From Paenibacillus oryzisoli (GTDB lineage Bacteria; Bacillota; Bacilli; Paenibacillales; NBRC-103111), in NCBI RefSeq assembly GCF_001653565.1, contig NZ_LYPB01000069.1, positions 62,001 to 126,000 on the forward strand: DNA of 64,000 nt, in the 5' to 3' direction. Below are positions 37,310 through 47,100 of this stretch, piece by piece (position 1 is the first letter of the stretch; each line of letters opens with the position of its first letter). The notes under the pieces were generated by a model. It made no database searches. It was not told the DNA's origin and worked only from the letters and a program-made list of their open reading frames with translations. Made by a program: the position numbers and the translations under genes.

Positions 37310-37527
37310 CTGGATCTTACTTGTTCTTCTTAATTCTGGTAAGCTCTCAATGGTTACTGCGTAGGAACACTCTTACCCAAGTACCAAACTTCTCCATCAA
37401 CACATTCGGGAGATCCGGAACTGCTGAATGCAAGAACTCCTGTCCCCTTCGTATGAGCGAGACCTCCGAGGTTGAGAGCGATCTAATAACCCGGTGAAGT
37501 CGGATGATATGAAGTTGAACCTTCTTC
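37310..37527. other. Unexplained stretch ahead of the terminator
   Basis: About 220 bases with balanced composition, unlike the AT-rich gaps elsewhere. A short plus-strand frame (37261-37497) has no ribosome site and no recognisable family. The minus strand ends in a strong terminator, so a small RNA or a decayed gene is possible. The adjoining part up to 37110 is AT-rich promoter DNA for the kinase gene. Confidence 0.4.
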
Positions 37528-38004
37528 CTACTTAATTGCTATAAAAATCTGTACCTGTGAATCATCTGAATGTCTGGCGTCATATAACTCGTAATCCCCT
37601 GTATATGCCCTTACTTCCTCTGAATCCTTGAAATAAGCCCAAATGTTTGCCCATGCCTGTGCAACCACTTCATAGACAGGGCCCTTTTCTGTCGTAAATA
37701 CCAAGTATTTGCTTGCTGGCACTTGCACCTGATGGAACTTGTCTTCATCTCGTGAAATATTGTCAGCTACTTGGTGTCCTATCAGAGTGGTGTATTCGCC
37801 TGAAGCATCACTTTCATAATCCGTATATAACGCATAAATCAGATGAGAATGGATTGTCGGGATCAATGACGTTATTTGGCTTTGGAAATAGGTTTCCCAC
37901 AGCTGCGGCAGCCTCCGATTCGGCCCTGCTTCCTCTGCGTTTGTTGTTCGTACATGAACACCTGTTAGTGTTATTGCTGGCTGTTCTGTTATACATGTGT
38001 GCAT
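37528..38004 (-). CDS. GyrI-like effector-binding domain protein
   Basis: The 158-residue stand-alone protein matches the AraC effector-binding/GyrI-like fold: YALYTDYESDASGEYTTLIG in the middle, then VPASKYLVFTTEKGP and a WANIWAYF helix, ending in an ELYD/IFIAIK strand. Such proteins bind small or cationic ligands, or DNA gyrase in the case of GyrI; the role here is unknown. AAGGAG precedes the ATG. It starts 56 bases after the WYL regulator stop on the same strand, so the two probably form one unit. Confidence 0.88.
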   Translation of the reverse strand: MHTCITEQPAITLTGVHVRTTNAEEAGPNRRLPQLWETYFQSQITSLIPTIHSHLIYALYTDYESDASGEYTTLIGHQVADNISRDEDKFHQVQVPASKYLVFTTEKGPVYEVVAQAWANIWAYFKDSEEVRAYTGDYELYDARHSDDSQVQIFIAIK

Positions 38005-38060
38005 AATTACGTCCTCATCTCCTTGTATGTACCATCAGTATACACGGAGAAAGTGGACAC

Positions 38061-39008
38061 CTATCTGTCCAGTTTGTTGTAACGTTCTATAATATTTCGT
38101 GCCCGATTCACAACTTCTTCGGCTACATGGTGCGGCTCTTCGACTCTGACATGTGCACCGTAACTCAGCAGCATGCCGTACAGCCATTCATCTTCGGTGA
38201 AGGATCCTTTTACCTGTAAAGAACCATCTTCCTGTCTTGTAACCTGTGCTGGATCGAAGCTATCCCAAACGCGATAGTGAACTCTCGAATGAAACCGAAA
38301 TGTCATCTCTTGCACATTAGCGTTTGACCAATCTGACTCCCAGGCATAGCCCTCTAGCGAAGGAGCCTGTTTTCTTACAAAGGATTGATCCAGCACCAGC
38401 AACTCCTGTATACGAGAGAGTCGAAACACTCGAAATTCACTTCGAAGCGTGCAATAGGCCTGCAAGTACCATAAGTATCCTTTTAAAATTAAAGCGAGGG
38501 GCTCGACGACTCTCTTACTCTCTGTACCGTTCATATTTAAATACTTGAATTCAACCTTCTTGGTATGCACAATGGCTTTTCTCAGGTTGTTCACTTTATC
38601 ACGTGCAAGGGGTCCTTGGCCCCACGGATTCAAATCAAAAACAATTTCCGCTCCCTGCTGTTCCATCTGAAGTCGGTCTCCTCGATTGAGCAGCGCCTTT
38701 ACCTTATCCAACAGCGTGCCAAACATCCGGTCATCCATGGCCGTATGTATCCCTTTAACCGCTGCGACGATCGCTTCGATTTCACTGAGGGTTAAGAACT
38801 GTCGAGCCATCGTATAGGGTTCCATGATTTCAAATCCACCAGATATGCCCTTATGGGCGACAATTGGAATGCCCGATTGATTCAAGGTCTCCATATCCCG
38901 GTAAATCGTCTTCGTCGAAACTTCAAAACGGTCCGCCAATTCTTTGGAGCTGACTCGCCCGCGATTCAGCATCAACACCGTCATTGCCAGCAATCGGTCA
39001 ATTTTCAT
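38061..39008 (-). CDS. YafY/WYL-family transcriptional regulator
   Basis: About 315 residues: an N-terminal DeoR-type helix-turn-helix (1-60; SSKELADRFEVSTKTIYRDM) followed by a WYL domain (about 130-215; GYLWYLQAYC, FRVFRLSRIQ) and the WCX extension. WYL domains sense ligands, often nucleotides or nucleic acids. The start is uncertain: ATG at 39008 is preceded by GGGG at 13 bases, and a GTG at 39020 is possible. It probably controls itself and the GyrI-like partner. Confidence 0.9.
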   Translation of the reverse strand: MKIDRLLAMTVLMLNRGRVSSKELADRFEVSTKTIYRDMETLNQSGIPIVAHKGISGGFEIMEPYTMARQFLTLSEIEAIVAAVKGIHTAMDDRMFGTLLDKVKALLNRGDRLQMEQQGAEIVFDLNPWGQGPLARDKVNNLRKAIVHTKKVEFKYLNMNGTESKRVVEPLALILKGYLWYLQAYCTLRSEFRVFRLSRIQELLVLDQSFVRKQAPSLEGYAWESDWSNANVQEMTFRFHSRVHYRVWDSFDPAQVTRQEDGSLQVKGSFTEDEWLYGMLLSYGAHVRVEEPHHVAEEVVNRARNIIERYNKLDR

Positions 39009-39065
39009 ATCAGATAGCACACCCCATTAGACTCTACATTGCATATACTCCGACTCATTTTAACC

Positions 39066-39102
39066 GAAAAAGGGCTTTCTGGCACTATCCCAGAAAAACC
39101 CT
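39066..39102 (-). terminator. Terminator after the SGNH esterase gene
   Basis: AGGGcTTTCTGG (39071-39082) pairs with CCAGAAAaaCCCT (39090-39102) and is followed by TTTTT on the minus strand. It lies 75 bases past the esterase stop and before the WYL regulator. Confidence 0.88.
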
Positions 39103-39177
39103 CTACAGCACTATGCGAGATCCGCTTGTTTGATCTGTCTTGTCACGGGATCGTTAATGGGATCGGTTACTCCGTTC

Positions 39178-40287
39178 TCACTTCACGATGCCGATAAGTC
39201 CCAAATGAAAATTCGTCCCCGTGCATTCCTCTCTGTTGCCATGAACAACTTCCAGTTCCATATGATGCGGCCCGTCCTCCAGATCATCCGCGATCCAGTA
39301 GATGCGAAACCAGCCGCTATCTCCGCACCAGTTCGGCCGATCCCGACACGTCGTGATAGGTGAACCTCCATCAAGCCTATACGTGAATTCAGCTGATTTT
39401 TTGCCATAATCGAAGGCTAGAGCCAACCCCTTGCCTGTAAAAGAAAAGGATAGCTTCGCCCCGATTGCAGATGTACATAAGATTTGATCTACTCTAGGCA
39501 TGTGAGCCGTTGCCCGTCTAATCAGCCAAGGTCCTTCCAACTGAACCTCATCAAAGGAGAGCGTATGCACATCTCCCCAATGATTGCTGTTAAGCGGCGC
39601 TGCGAGCGGCGCAGAACTGTCACGCTTACCGTCGCCAAGAGCAGCCTCTGGAGCCACCAACAAATCTTTGGTCAAATAGTCGATCACACATTGTCCATAA
39701 CTGAGACTCCCCCGATGCGTAGGATGCAGCCCATCCGGCAGCCACTCGTCCCAAGTCATTCGGCCCCTCTTCACTTCCTGCCAAGCATACAGCCCGACCC
39801 AAACCGTACTAATGCTATAATGCTCAGCTAGCTCTTCAAATTCAGCGATGCTGGCAGGAACTTTTCCCTGAGACATGTCCTCGTACATTCTCTGACTGTA
39901 GGTATAAATGAATAGGAGCTCACTTCGGCCATCTGCCAAGAGCTTGCGGATTAATCCTTCTCTTGCCCTCATCCGCTGTTCAGACGGTGTAAGGTAGTCA
40001 TTAACGGCAAATTCAATGAAAATCAGATCACATTGATGATTGATTAAGTCCCGCTCTGCACGAAAAACAGCCAAATCGCTGCCTGTCGCACCAATTGCCG
40101 CATTCTCTACTGTGATACGTGCCTGAGGAAATGTTTCAACGAACCAACGCGCGACTGGCTCCGGCCAATTCGCCATCACTCCGCTGTCTGCGGTAATAGA
40201 CCCACCAATGAAACCCAACGTTAATTGCCCAGAACGCAGCTTATTTCGGACTTGTGTTAAACGATTTCGAAGCTGTATGATCTCCAT
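39178..40287 (-). CDS. SGNH/GDSL-family carbohydrate esterase
   Basis: The 369 residues form an SGNH hydrolase domain (1-210) with GFIGGSITAD (nucleophile Ser, block I), GATGSD (block II), FIEFAVND (block III) and LPDGLHPTHRG (Asp-His, block V). A C-terminal beta-rich domain of about 140 residues follows and ends in a jelly-roll-like region. No signal peptide, so probably cytoplasmic deacetylation of imported oligosaccharides, as in rhamnogalacturonan or xylan acetylesterases. GGAG lies 11 bases before the ATG. It is divergent from the membrane AraC gene. Confidence 0.9.
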   Translation of the reverse strand: MEIIQLRNRLTQVRNKLRSGQLTLGFIGGSITADSGVMANWPEPVARWFVETFPQARITVENAAIGATGSDLAVFRAERDLINHQCDLIFIEFAVNDYLTPSEQRMRAREGLIRKLLADGRSELLFIYTYSQRMYEDMSQGKVPASIAEFEELAEHYSISTVWVGLYAWQEVKRGRMTWDEWLPDGLHPTHRGSLSYGQCVIDYLTKDLLVAPEAALGDGKRDSSAPLAAPLNSNHWGDVHTLSFDEVQLEGPWLIRRATAHMPRVDQILCTSAIGAKLSFSFTGKGLALAFDYGKKSAEFTYRLDGGSPITTCRDRPNWCGDSGWFRIYWIADDLEDGPHHMELEVVHGNREECTGTNFHLGLIGIVK

Positions 40288-40383
40288 ATCTCATTCATCT
40301 CCACGTGAATTACGAGCAGGGTGAGCAATCTCATTAGCCGTATACTCGTTAGCTTAAACATAGCGAATTCACGCTGGATTGTA

Positions 40384-40421
40384 TACTACAAATTACGCCG
40401 ATACTTCTAAAAATTGTAGTA
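40384..40421. promoter_or_regulatory. Spaced inverted repeat between esterase and AraC genes
   Basis: TACTACAA (40384-40391) and TTGTAGTA (40414-40421) are perfect inverse copies with centres 30 bases apart, about three helical turns. They sit in the divergent gap (40288-40554) and could bind one regulator acting on both genes. Nothing else is recognisable in this gap except AT-rich promoter DNA. Confidence 0.45.
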
Positions 40422-40554
40422 AAGCGATGGAGAATTTGTACCCAAGAACTATATGATTTATGTTCATTACTATGAGATTCGCTAATATTATTTACTTTTA
40501 CTTTTGTTTAAGGTATTCTCACTTCTACAAGGCATGGAAGGAGTAAGATCATTC

Positions 40555-42936
40555 ATGAAATTAAACACCTCGTTTGCCTCGAAAAGCTTTCTTTTGAAAA
40601 TCGTCATGTGGATCAGCGCGTCCGTACTACTCATCGTTGGCATTCTGTCCGTCATCATTTATTGGAATGCACAAAGCTTAATGATCAGCAAGGAATCCGA
40701 CAACAGCAAAAAAATATTGCTTCAAGTCAAATACAATACGAACCTCATGAATGAAACCATAAGCCGACTCACGCAGTCCCTGTATATAAATAACGATATT
40801 ACCTCCATTATGTATGCGGAGCAGGAGAATATGGTTGATGTCATCACGCGCATAAATAACGTCGTGAATTCACTAAACTCCTCCTACCCCTATATTCACT
40901 CCATCAGTGTATATAACCGTAATCTTAATCAATTCTATAATGCGGGCTCGCCCATTTTCTTTGATGATCCGCAAGTGTTAGCGTTGTTTAAATCAGATCA
41001 AATCCTTCCCAAATTAAAACCGATATTTCGCGATATTCACAAAGTCGTAAATGGCGGTAACAAAAGTGAACGCGTTCTTTCCTATTTTATGTATGAGACG
41101 GCCACGAAGATCGAAAATCCGAATGGCGCTGTGGTTATTAATGTGAAACCGGAATGGCTGCTGGGCAACATTAAGCAAATCAATATGGTTGATCGCCAGA
41201 AGGGAAATAATATTTATATCCTTGATTCGAATGGAAACTACATTAATGAGGATGACAACCAAGAAGATCCCGCCAAACTGACATGGTTAAAGGATGAGGT
41301 TAAACGTCACACGCAAGAAACTTTGTCGGCAGAATCCGAAAGTTCGTTCAAAAGCAAATACATGGACACGCAATATTTAGTTACTTACTTATATATCGAT
41401 AGCATTAACATGACGTTATTGAAGATCCAACCAACCCTTGAAGTATACGGGTATATCCAGGGCTTTAAGACGAGCATTATCTTCATTACACTCATATTTC
41501 TTGTCATGGCTATTGTTATTTCTGTCAGTATTTCCCGTAAAATCTATAGTCCTATCGGCAATTTGGTGCAAACGATTTCATCCAATCGCCTTCATCCCTT
41601 TCAACAAAGAGGAAAAGGCGATGAAATCTCCTATTTAGATTACGTTTATAAGCAATCCATGGAAAAGCTGAAGCTTTATGATAAACAGCTCTACCAGTAC
41701 GGAGATGTGATGAAGCATTACTGGTTAAACCGTATCCTTACGGAAAATTTGAAGTTGGATACTGCGGAGCTGGCAAGCATCTTTCAGGAAATGAAGATAG
41801 CCTTGCCACTGGACACATCTTATGCCGTTTTACTTTTAAAAATAGACAACTACAAGGATTTCCAGCAAAGATTTTCTTCCAAAGATAAAGAAACCATACG
41901 CTATGCGATGATCAACATTGCCTCGGAATGTATTTCTCGAACGTATATAAATGAAGGCTTAGACTTAAAGGATGACCATGTTGTCCTCATTCTGAGCATT
42001 CCCCAGGCGGCTGAACATGTTGAATCCACTGTGACATCCCTGATTCAAGAGGCCCAACAATACGTCGGTCAGTTTTATAAAATTACATTTACGGCGTCCA
42101 TCAGCCCTTTATCTACTACGATCGAATCCTTACATAATCTCTATAACAAATCGCTGGATCAAACGGTATATCGTTTTCATTATGGTCATCATGCCATTCT
42201 GGATGCTACAGTGTTACTTCTACATGAAAACAACGCCAAAACAGGATATGCAAAGAAGTTAGAAGAAAACTTGCAAGACGCGCTCCGCAAACGGGACTTA
42301 ACTGCAATTGATGACACGATGAAGCTGATATTCCATGAAATTCGCCAACTCAACTATTATAATGCGTTAGCTTCGACCTTCCGGCTCTTAGAAACGGTGA
42401 AAAAAACATTAGAATCAAGCTCAGAACCAGCTATGCCCTCTTTGATGATCGATCTATCTAGTTTTTCGCTTCAGCTAATGGAGAAAGAGACGTTAGACAG
42501 CATCTATGAAACGATCATGGACGCGCTGAAAGATTCCTTGCAAACCATGCCAGGGGAGCCAGCGAAAAAGTTAAATCATTATGTCGTAGATACCGTATCT
42601 GATTACATTGAGACCCACTATCATGATCCTTCCCTCTGTTTGGCATCCATCGCAACCATGATGAAAATATCGCAGCGACGTCTAGGCAATCTATTCAAAG
42701 AGGCCAAGCAAGTATCTGTTTCTGACTATATTAATGAAACAAGACTCGCGAAAGCAGCCCAATTACTCAGTGAAAATAACATCAGCGTGCGCGAAATTGT
42801 AGAAAAAATAGGCGTTATAAATGAAACGTATTTCTTTAGTTTATTTAAAAAACATTTTGGTGTAACTCCTAAAGAATACGCGTTAAAAAGCAATGTAAAG
42901 CAATTAATACATTCAAAGAACGATTTGGAATTCTAA
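40555..42936 (+). CDS. Membrane-spanning AraC-family regulator (YesS/YtdP-like)
   Basis: The 793 residues run: helix 1 (about 12-37), an extracellular Cache-like domain of about 265 residues, helix 2 (about 305-328), a HAMP-like stretch, a cytoplasmic region of about 330 residues with some likeness to a degenerate nucleotide-cyclase fold, and an AraC helix-turn-helix (about 685-785; ISQRRLGNLFKEAK, GVTPKEYAL). AAGGAG lies 11 bases before the chosen ATG. This one-component architecture senses a sugar outside and acts on DNA at the membrane. It faces the giant-protein operon and is the best local candidate for its control. Confidence 0.93.
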   Translation: MKLNTSFASKSFLLKIVMWISASVLLIVGILSVIIYWNAQSLMISKESDNSKKILLQVKYNTNLMNETISRLTQSLYINNDITSIMYAEQENMVDVITRINNVVNSLNSSYPYIHSISVYNRNLNQFYNAGSPIFFDDPQVLALFKSDQILPKLKPIFRDIHKVVNGGNKSERVLSYFMYETATKIENPNGAVVINVKPEWLLGNIKQINMVDRQKGNNIYILDSNGNYINEDDNQEDPAKLTWLKDEVKRHTQETLSAESESSFKSKYMDTQYLVTYLYIDSINMTLLKIQPTLEVYGYIQGFKTSIIFITLIFLVMAIVISVSISRKIYSPIGNLVQTISSNRLHPFQQRGKGDEISYLDYVYKQSMEKLKLYDKQLYQYGDVMKHYWLNRILTENLKLDTAELASIFQEMKIALPLDTSYAVLLLKIDNYKDFQQRFSSKDKETIRYAMINIASECISRTYINEGLDLKDDHVVLILSIPQAAEHVESTVTSLIQEAQQYVGQFYKITFTASISPLSTTIESLHNLYNKSLDQTVYRFHYGHHAILDATVLLLHENNAKTGYAKKLEENLQDALRKRDLTAIDDTMKLIFHEIRQLNYYNALASTFRLLETVKKTLESSSEPAMPSLMIDLSSFSLQLMEKETLDSIYETIMDALKDSLQTMPGEPAKKLNHYVVDTVSDYIETHYHDPSLCLASIATMMKISQRRLGNLFKEAKQVSVSDYINETRLAKAAQLLSENNISVREIVEKIGVINETYFFSLFKKHFGVTPKEYALKSNVKQLIHSKNDLEF

Positions 42937-42947
42937 AACAGAACATA

Positions 42948-42994
42948 AAAGACCGAACAAGGTACCACATCACAGGGTACCTTGTTCGGTCTTT
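42948..42994. terminator. Bidirectional terminator, 19-bp perfect stem
   Basis: Arms 42948-42966 and 42976-42994 are perfectly complementary, loop 9. Each side ends in A or T runs, so it serves both the plus-strand AraC gene (stop 42936) and the minus-strand dehydrogenase gene (stop 43003). Confidence 0.96.
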
Positions 42995-43002
42995 ATTCGT
43001 TA

Positions 43003-44055
43003 TTAAGTCCAATCAAATACAACTGAGAAGACCTCATTCGGGTGTAAACGCAATTGTTCGTAGGCTGCCGGCGCTTCTGTATAAGGGACGACGCGATCGA
43101 TATAAAGCCGAGGATCAATCGCTTTACTTCGAATCGCTTCAATCGCATTCAATCGATCTTCATTTCCTCGGTCCCCAGGCATGAGAAGGAGAACACCTTC
43201 CGACTGCAAATCAACTCTGGGGTCAAGGCTAAGTTTGTCTATGTAGGTGGCTTGATAGACGATACGCGGCCAATGACCGACAATACCTGAAATAGGGTTT
43301 ACGTAATAGGTTTTCGGATCCCGAAACACATTTGGCGTTCTCCGAATTAGCTTATGAGCAAGCGCTACGCCATGTGTGGAGCCTGAAGCTTCCACCACAA
43401 TGTTGGCCCCACCATCACAATAGGCAAGTATTCGTTCTAAGGCATCAGGATCTGAAGCCTGAACACAAGCGTGAACACCGTAGCTCAAGGAACGCTGAAG
43501 CCTAGATTCAGACAGATCAACAGCGATCACCCGACAGCCTTTGTTGACAAGAAAGCCCGCAGAGAAAGCCCCAATGACCCCTTGTCCGATGACCACTGCG
43601 CATTCATCACGTTGTGGTTGTGCTGCCATGACGCCTCGCAAGCTGATCGCCGCCACAGGGCTCACGACATAGTCCAAGGGATCTGATCCTCTGGGCAGCA
43701 GCATTGGCTTTTCTTCCACGCCAACCAGATGCATACTCGCCTGCCCTCCCCATTGCGAATTGATCTCTTTCAGGTTCGTTTGCGGATTGTAGCTCAGCAG
43801 GTCACCAACGCGGTACCCCTTTACATTTCCACCCACGCTAACCACCTCACCAACAGCCGTGTAGCCTGGAATAAGTGGAAATTTGTCAGCAGCGCCATAG
43901 TACCCTCCTAAGACGCGCGTTTCCGTTCCACTTGAAACAAAGGTATAGCGTGTTTTCACAAGCATTTGATTCTCATTCATTTCAGGCAGCGTAAAGGTAC
44001 CGAAACCCACCTCGTTTACACGTTCAAATACGATAGCTTGAATTGTTGTTGTCAT
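43003..44055 (-). CDS. Zinc-less MDR-family dehydrogenase
   Basis: The 350-residue protein is a medium-chain dehydrogenase with a Rossmann motif VIGQGVIG near 155 and the GYRVGD strand near 80. The catalytic zinc ligands are not there: the usual Cys position reads FVSSGTETR and the GHE motif reads GYTAVGE, as in BchC-like members. No structural-zinc Cys cluster is present either. GGGAGG precedes the ATG. It follows the giant protein gene by about 80 bases with a hairpin between, so it may oxidise a sugar or sugar alcohol released by that system. Confidence 0.88.
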   Translation of the reverse strand: MTTTIQAIVFERVNEVGFGTFTLPEMNENQMLVKTRYTFVSSGTETRVLGGYYGAADKFPLIPGYTAVGEVVSVGGNVKGYRVGDLLSYNPQTNLKEINSQWGGQASMHLVGVEEKPMLLPRGSDPLDYVVSPVAAISLRGVMAAQPQRDECAVVIGQGVIGAFSAGFLVNKGCRVIAVDLSESRLQRSLSYGVHACVQASDPDALERILAYCDGGANIVVEASGSTHGVALAHKLIRRTPNVFRDPKTYYVNPISGIVGHWPRIVYQATYIDKLSLDPRVDLQSEGVLLLMPGDRGNEDRLNAIEAIRSKAIDPRLYIDRVVPYTEAPAAYEQLRLHPNEVFSVVFDWT

Positions 44056-44096
44056 GGCTAGTAGCCTCCCTTATAAATTGCTGTATAAGGAAAACA

Positions 44097-44122
44097 AAAC
44101 GAAGATCCGGAGACCTTCGTTT
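44097..44122 (-). terminator. Hairpin between giant-protein and dehydrogenase genes
   Basis: AAACGAAG (44097-44104) pairs with CTTCGTTT (44115-44122). On the minus strand TTTTGTTTT overlaps and follows the stem. It lies 17 bases past the giant-protein stop and probably reduces read-through into the dehydrogenase. Confidence 0.7.
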
Positions 44123-44138
44123 AGTCGTCCTCGCAAGC

Positions 44139-47100
44139 TTACATCTCAAATATGACTGTTGGATTTGTTGTAATTACCGCAACGATTTCTTTATAAATGC
44201 CGCCATAGGTTATCCCGAACGTATACGTACCAGGCAATAATTCCTTGCTGATCTCACCACCTGTTGTAGTTCCTACGGTCAACCAGCTGCCCGCATAATA
44301 GCTCACAATGCCGCCATCAATCAGATTGCCCTGGCTATCCTTCAATTGAACCTTCACTTTAATCGTTTGGAAGGCAACTAAGGGATCAATACCTACGTTC
44401 TGTACTTGCTCCTTATACGTCCCTTCATAGGCAATGCTAAAGGTGTAGGAACCAGGCAACAGCTCCTTGCTGACTTCGCCGCCAACGGTACTTCCCGTGG
44501 TCCGCCAGCTGCCCGCATAGTAACTTACATGGCCACTGTCGATCAGATTCCCCTGGCTATCCTTCAGCTGTGCCTTCACATTAACCGTCTGGAAGGCAAC
44601 TACGGGATCAAGACCTACGTTCTGCACTTGCTCCTTATACGTCCCTTCATAGGTCATGGCAAAGGTATAGGAACCAGGCAACAACTCCTTGCTGGCTTCG
44701 CCGCTAACGGTCCCCCCCATCGACAGCCAACTTCCTGCATAATAGCTCACAGTGCCGCCGTCCATTAGCTGTCCTTGGCTATTCTTCAACTGTGCCTTCA
44801 CCTTGACTGTCTGAAAGGCTACCACGCCGTTCGTTCCTGTATGCTGCACTTGCTCTTTATACGTTCCTTCGTAGGTCATGCTAAACGTATAGTTATTAGC
44901 AGGGAGGTTAAGGCTTACTTTGCCGTCGGTGCCCGTCACACCGAAATCCTTCCATCCCCCATCATAGTATGTCACGATGCCTCCACTGAGCGGATTGCCG
45001 TTACTATCTTGAAGCTGCACCACTAACGGCGATGTCGTTACCGGTGCAGTCGAATCCGTGACAACCGGTCGAACTTCCACATCGTCTAGATAATAGGAAT
45101 CCAATCCCGAAGGTAAATCCGTGAACATGTACATAGCCATATTCGTAACATTTCCTGTCTCTTGAAGGGTATACATACCTTCTAGATGCATCCAAGACGA
45201 GGCACTTAAGGGTTGACTTGTTAGGATTATTTTTTGCTTCGTTACGCCATCTACCTTGTACGTCAGACCTAACCGCAGCACCACACCCGTTGTGGATTCA
45301 GGCGCCAATTTGGCCCAAGCCGAATAATAGTACGCATTTCCCTTCAGGATATTGGCAGGAAAGTTGATGCTTCCAAAAGCGTTCGTCTTGGTAATCTTTA
45401 ACGACTGGCTTCCGCTATGAGCTTGGATTGTACTCATAGCTCTCACAATTTCCCAACCGGTATAAAGCGGCGTTGCCCCCTCCATACCCGCGTCGTTAAT
45501 CAAGTTGCTGCCTAGATTCGGAGCAAGCACCGTCACAACAGCCGTTGCCGATTTCCCGCCCTTAGAAGCTATCACTGTGATCGTAGCTGTACCGGAACTA
45601 ATTGCATGCACAGTTCCCGTCGCATCTACCGTCGCCACATTCGGATGATCCGAGCTCCACGTTACCGCATTGCTCGCATCCGACGGCAGCACGGTCACAA
45701 CGAGTGCTTCTGATTGACCCAAGGTTAAGCTCAGCGAAGCCTTGTTCAGGATTACTTCAGTAACTTCAGTCCAACTGGTATTTCCTTTAAAAGAAGCCCA
45801 ATCCGTCAAAACGCCCGTTAGTAAGGCAGGTTTGTTCGCATTCCCTAGCAAGCTGCCAGCCTGGGTTCCAATCGAGATTTTGGTTCCTACATTGATACTT
45901 CCCGCAAATCCATATAATTGATCCTTTCTCATGATGCCTTCCGTCAATACTCTTCCTGACTGTCCTGGTGCAATGGGCTCTAGTGCAATGCCGATGAAGC
46001 TCTCCGCAGAATCACCAGGTGTCATCAGGCGCACTGTCGTTGAATCCGTATCAAAAGATACAGCGGCAAACCGCGGAATGCCCATCTGCGTATGGTTCTC
46101 CAGCGTCATTTGTTTATCCGGCACTTGGGGATAATATTCGTTCCCGGTGACGTTATATTCTACCGCATAGCCTGAAGTACCCAACACGCTATTAATGACA
46201 TTGATGATGTAAGCGTTGGTCTGTTCCGTATAATTCTCATTAAACAGGATGGTTTTAGTCGTGCCATTTTCAAAAAGTACTTGTAAGGTTTTCGGATTCA
46301 CTGTACCGTCCCCAAGCCTTCTACCCAGCGTATTATTCACTTGGATATTGGAACTAGCACCAACTTTAATACCCGAGATATCCCAGTAGCCGTATAAGTA
46401 CCCCTTCAGGCCCCCTCCACCATCACGAGTGGTATAAGCGCCTAGAATATCTGACACGGCACTCCCGCTCACCTTCACATTGGAGCTGCTTCCCGTGGAT
46501 GAACTAAACAGCGCAAGTGCTCTCCCTCTGTGACCATCAACATAACCGATCGGTGTACTGTGATTGAACGTTACGTTATAGTCCGCGTGATTCGCATATT
46601 GATTTTCCGGTTTTTGCGTGATCCATGGCGAATCATTTTGAAGCAAATAGGTGCCTGTGAATTCACTGTTATTGAAAATCACTTCATCCTCTGTTCCGCT
46701 TCCCAAGGATTGTATAACAATCGGGTTTGACGTTACCGTTGAAACAACTTGGCTGTTATTAATGATATTTATTTGAGGTTTAGTAAAATCCTCACGATTA
46801 TGCACATACCAGCCGGTAGCCTTAGAAACAAAGGTACTATCGTAGAATGTTTCGACTACACCGCTCGCTGAACCGTACCCCCAAGCATGGGAACCATTCC
46901 CGCTGCTTCCTCCCCAGACTTGAGCGGGATCTAAATCCGCTGGAGGTGTCACCCCCGGATGCGCTGCTATCCAATTCTTCCGATAGTCGACCGCTTCCAG
47001 ATTCCCATAATGCTCAATGTAGACATTCTTGATCACATGGATGGCATCTTTATTTCGACCTGATTCCTCGCTATGAAGTGGATATCTCATATTTTTGGCT

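Noticed and set aside
37261-37497. 78-residue plus-strand frame
   Set aside because: No ribosome site; its first codons lie in the A-run of a minus-strand terminator; no known family.
37310-37527. Group II intron fragment
   Set aside because: I found no domain V hairpin of the usual form and no reverse transcriptase nearby.
44142-45023. CRISPR-like array from the regular repeats
   Set aside because: The 222-base units are in-frame protein repeats without spacers.
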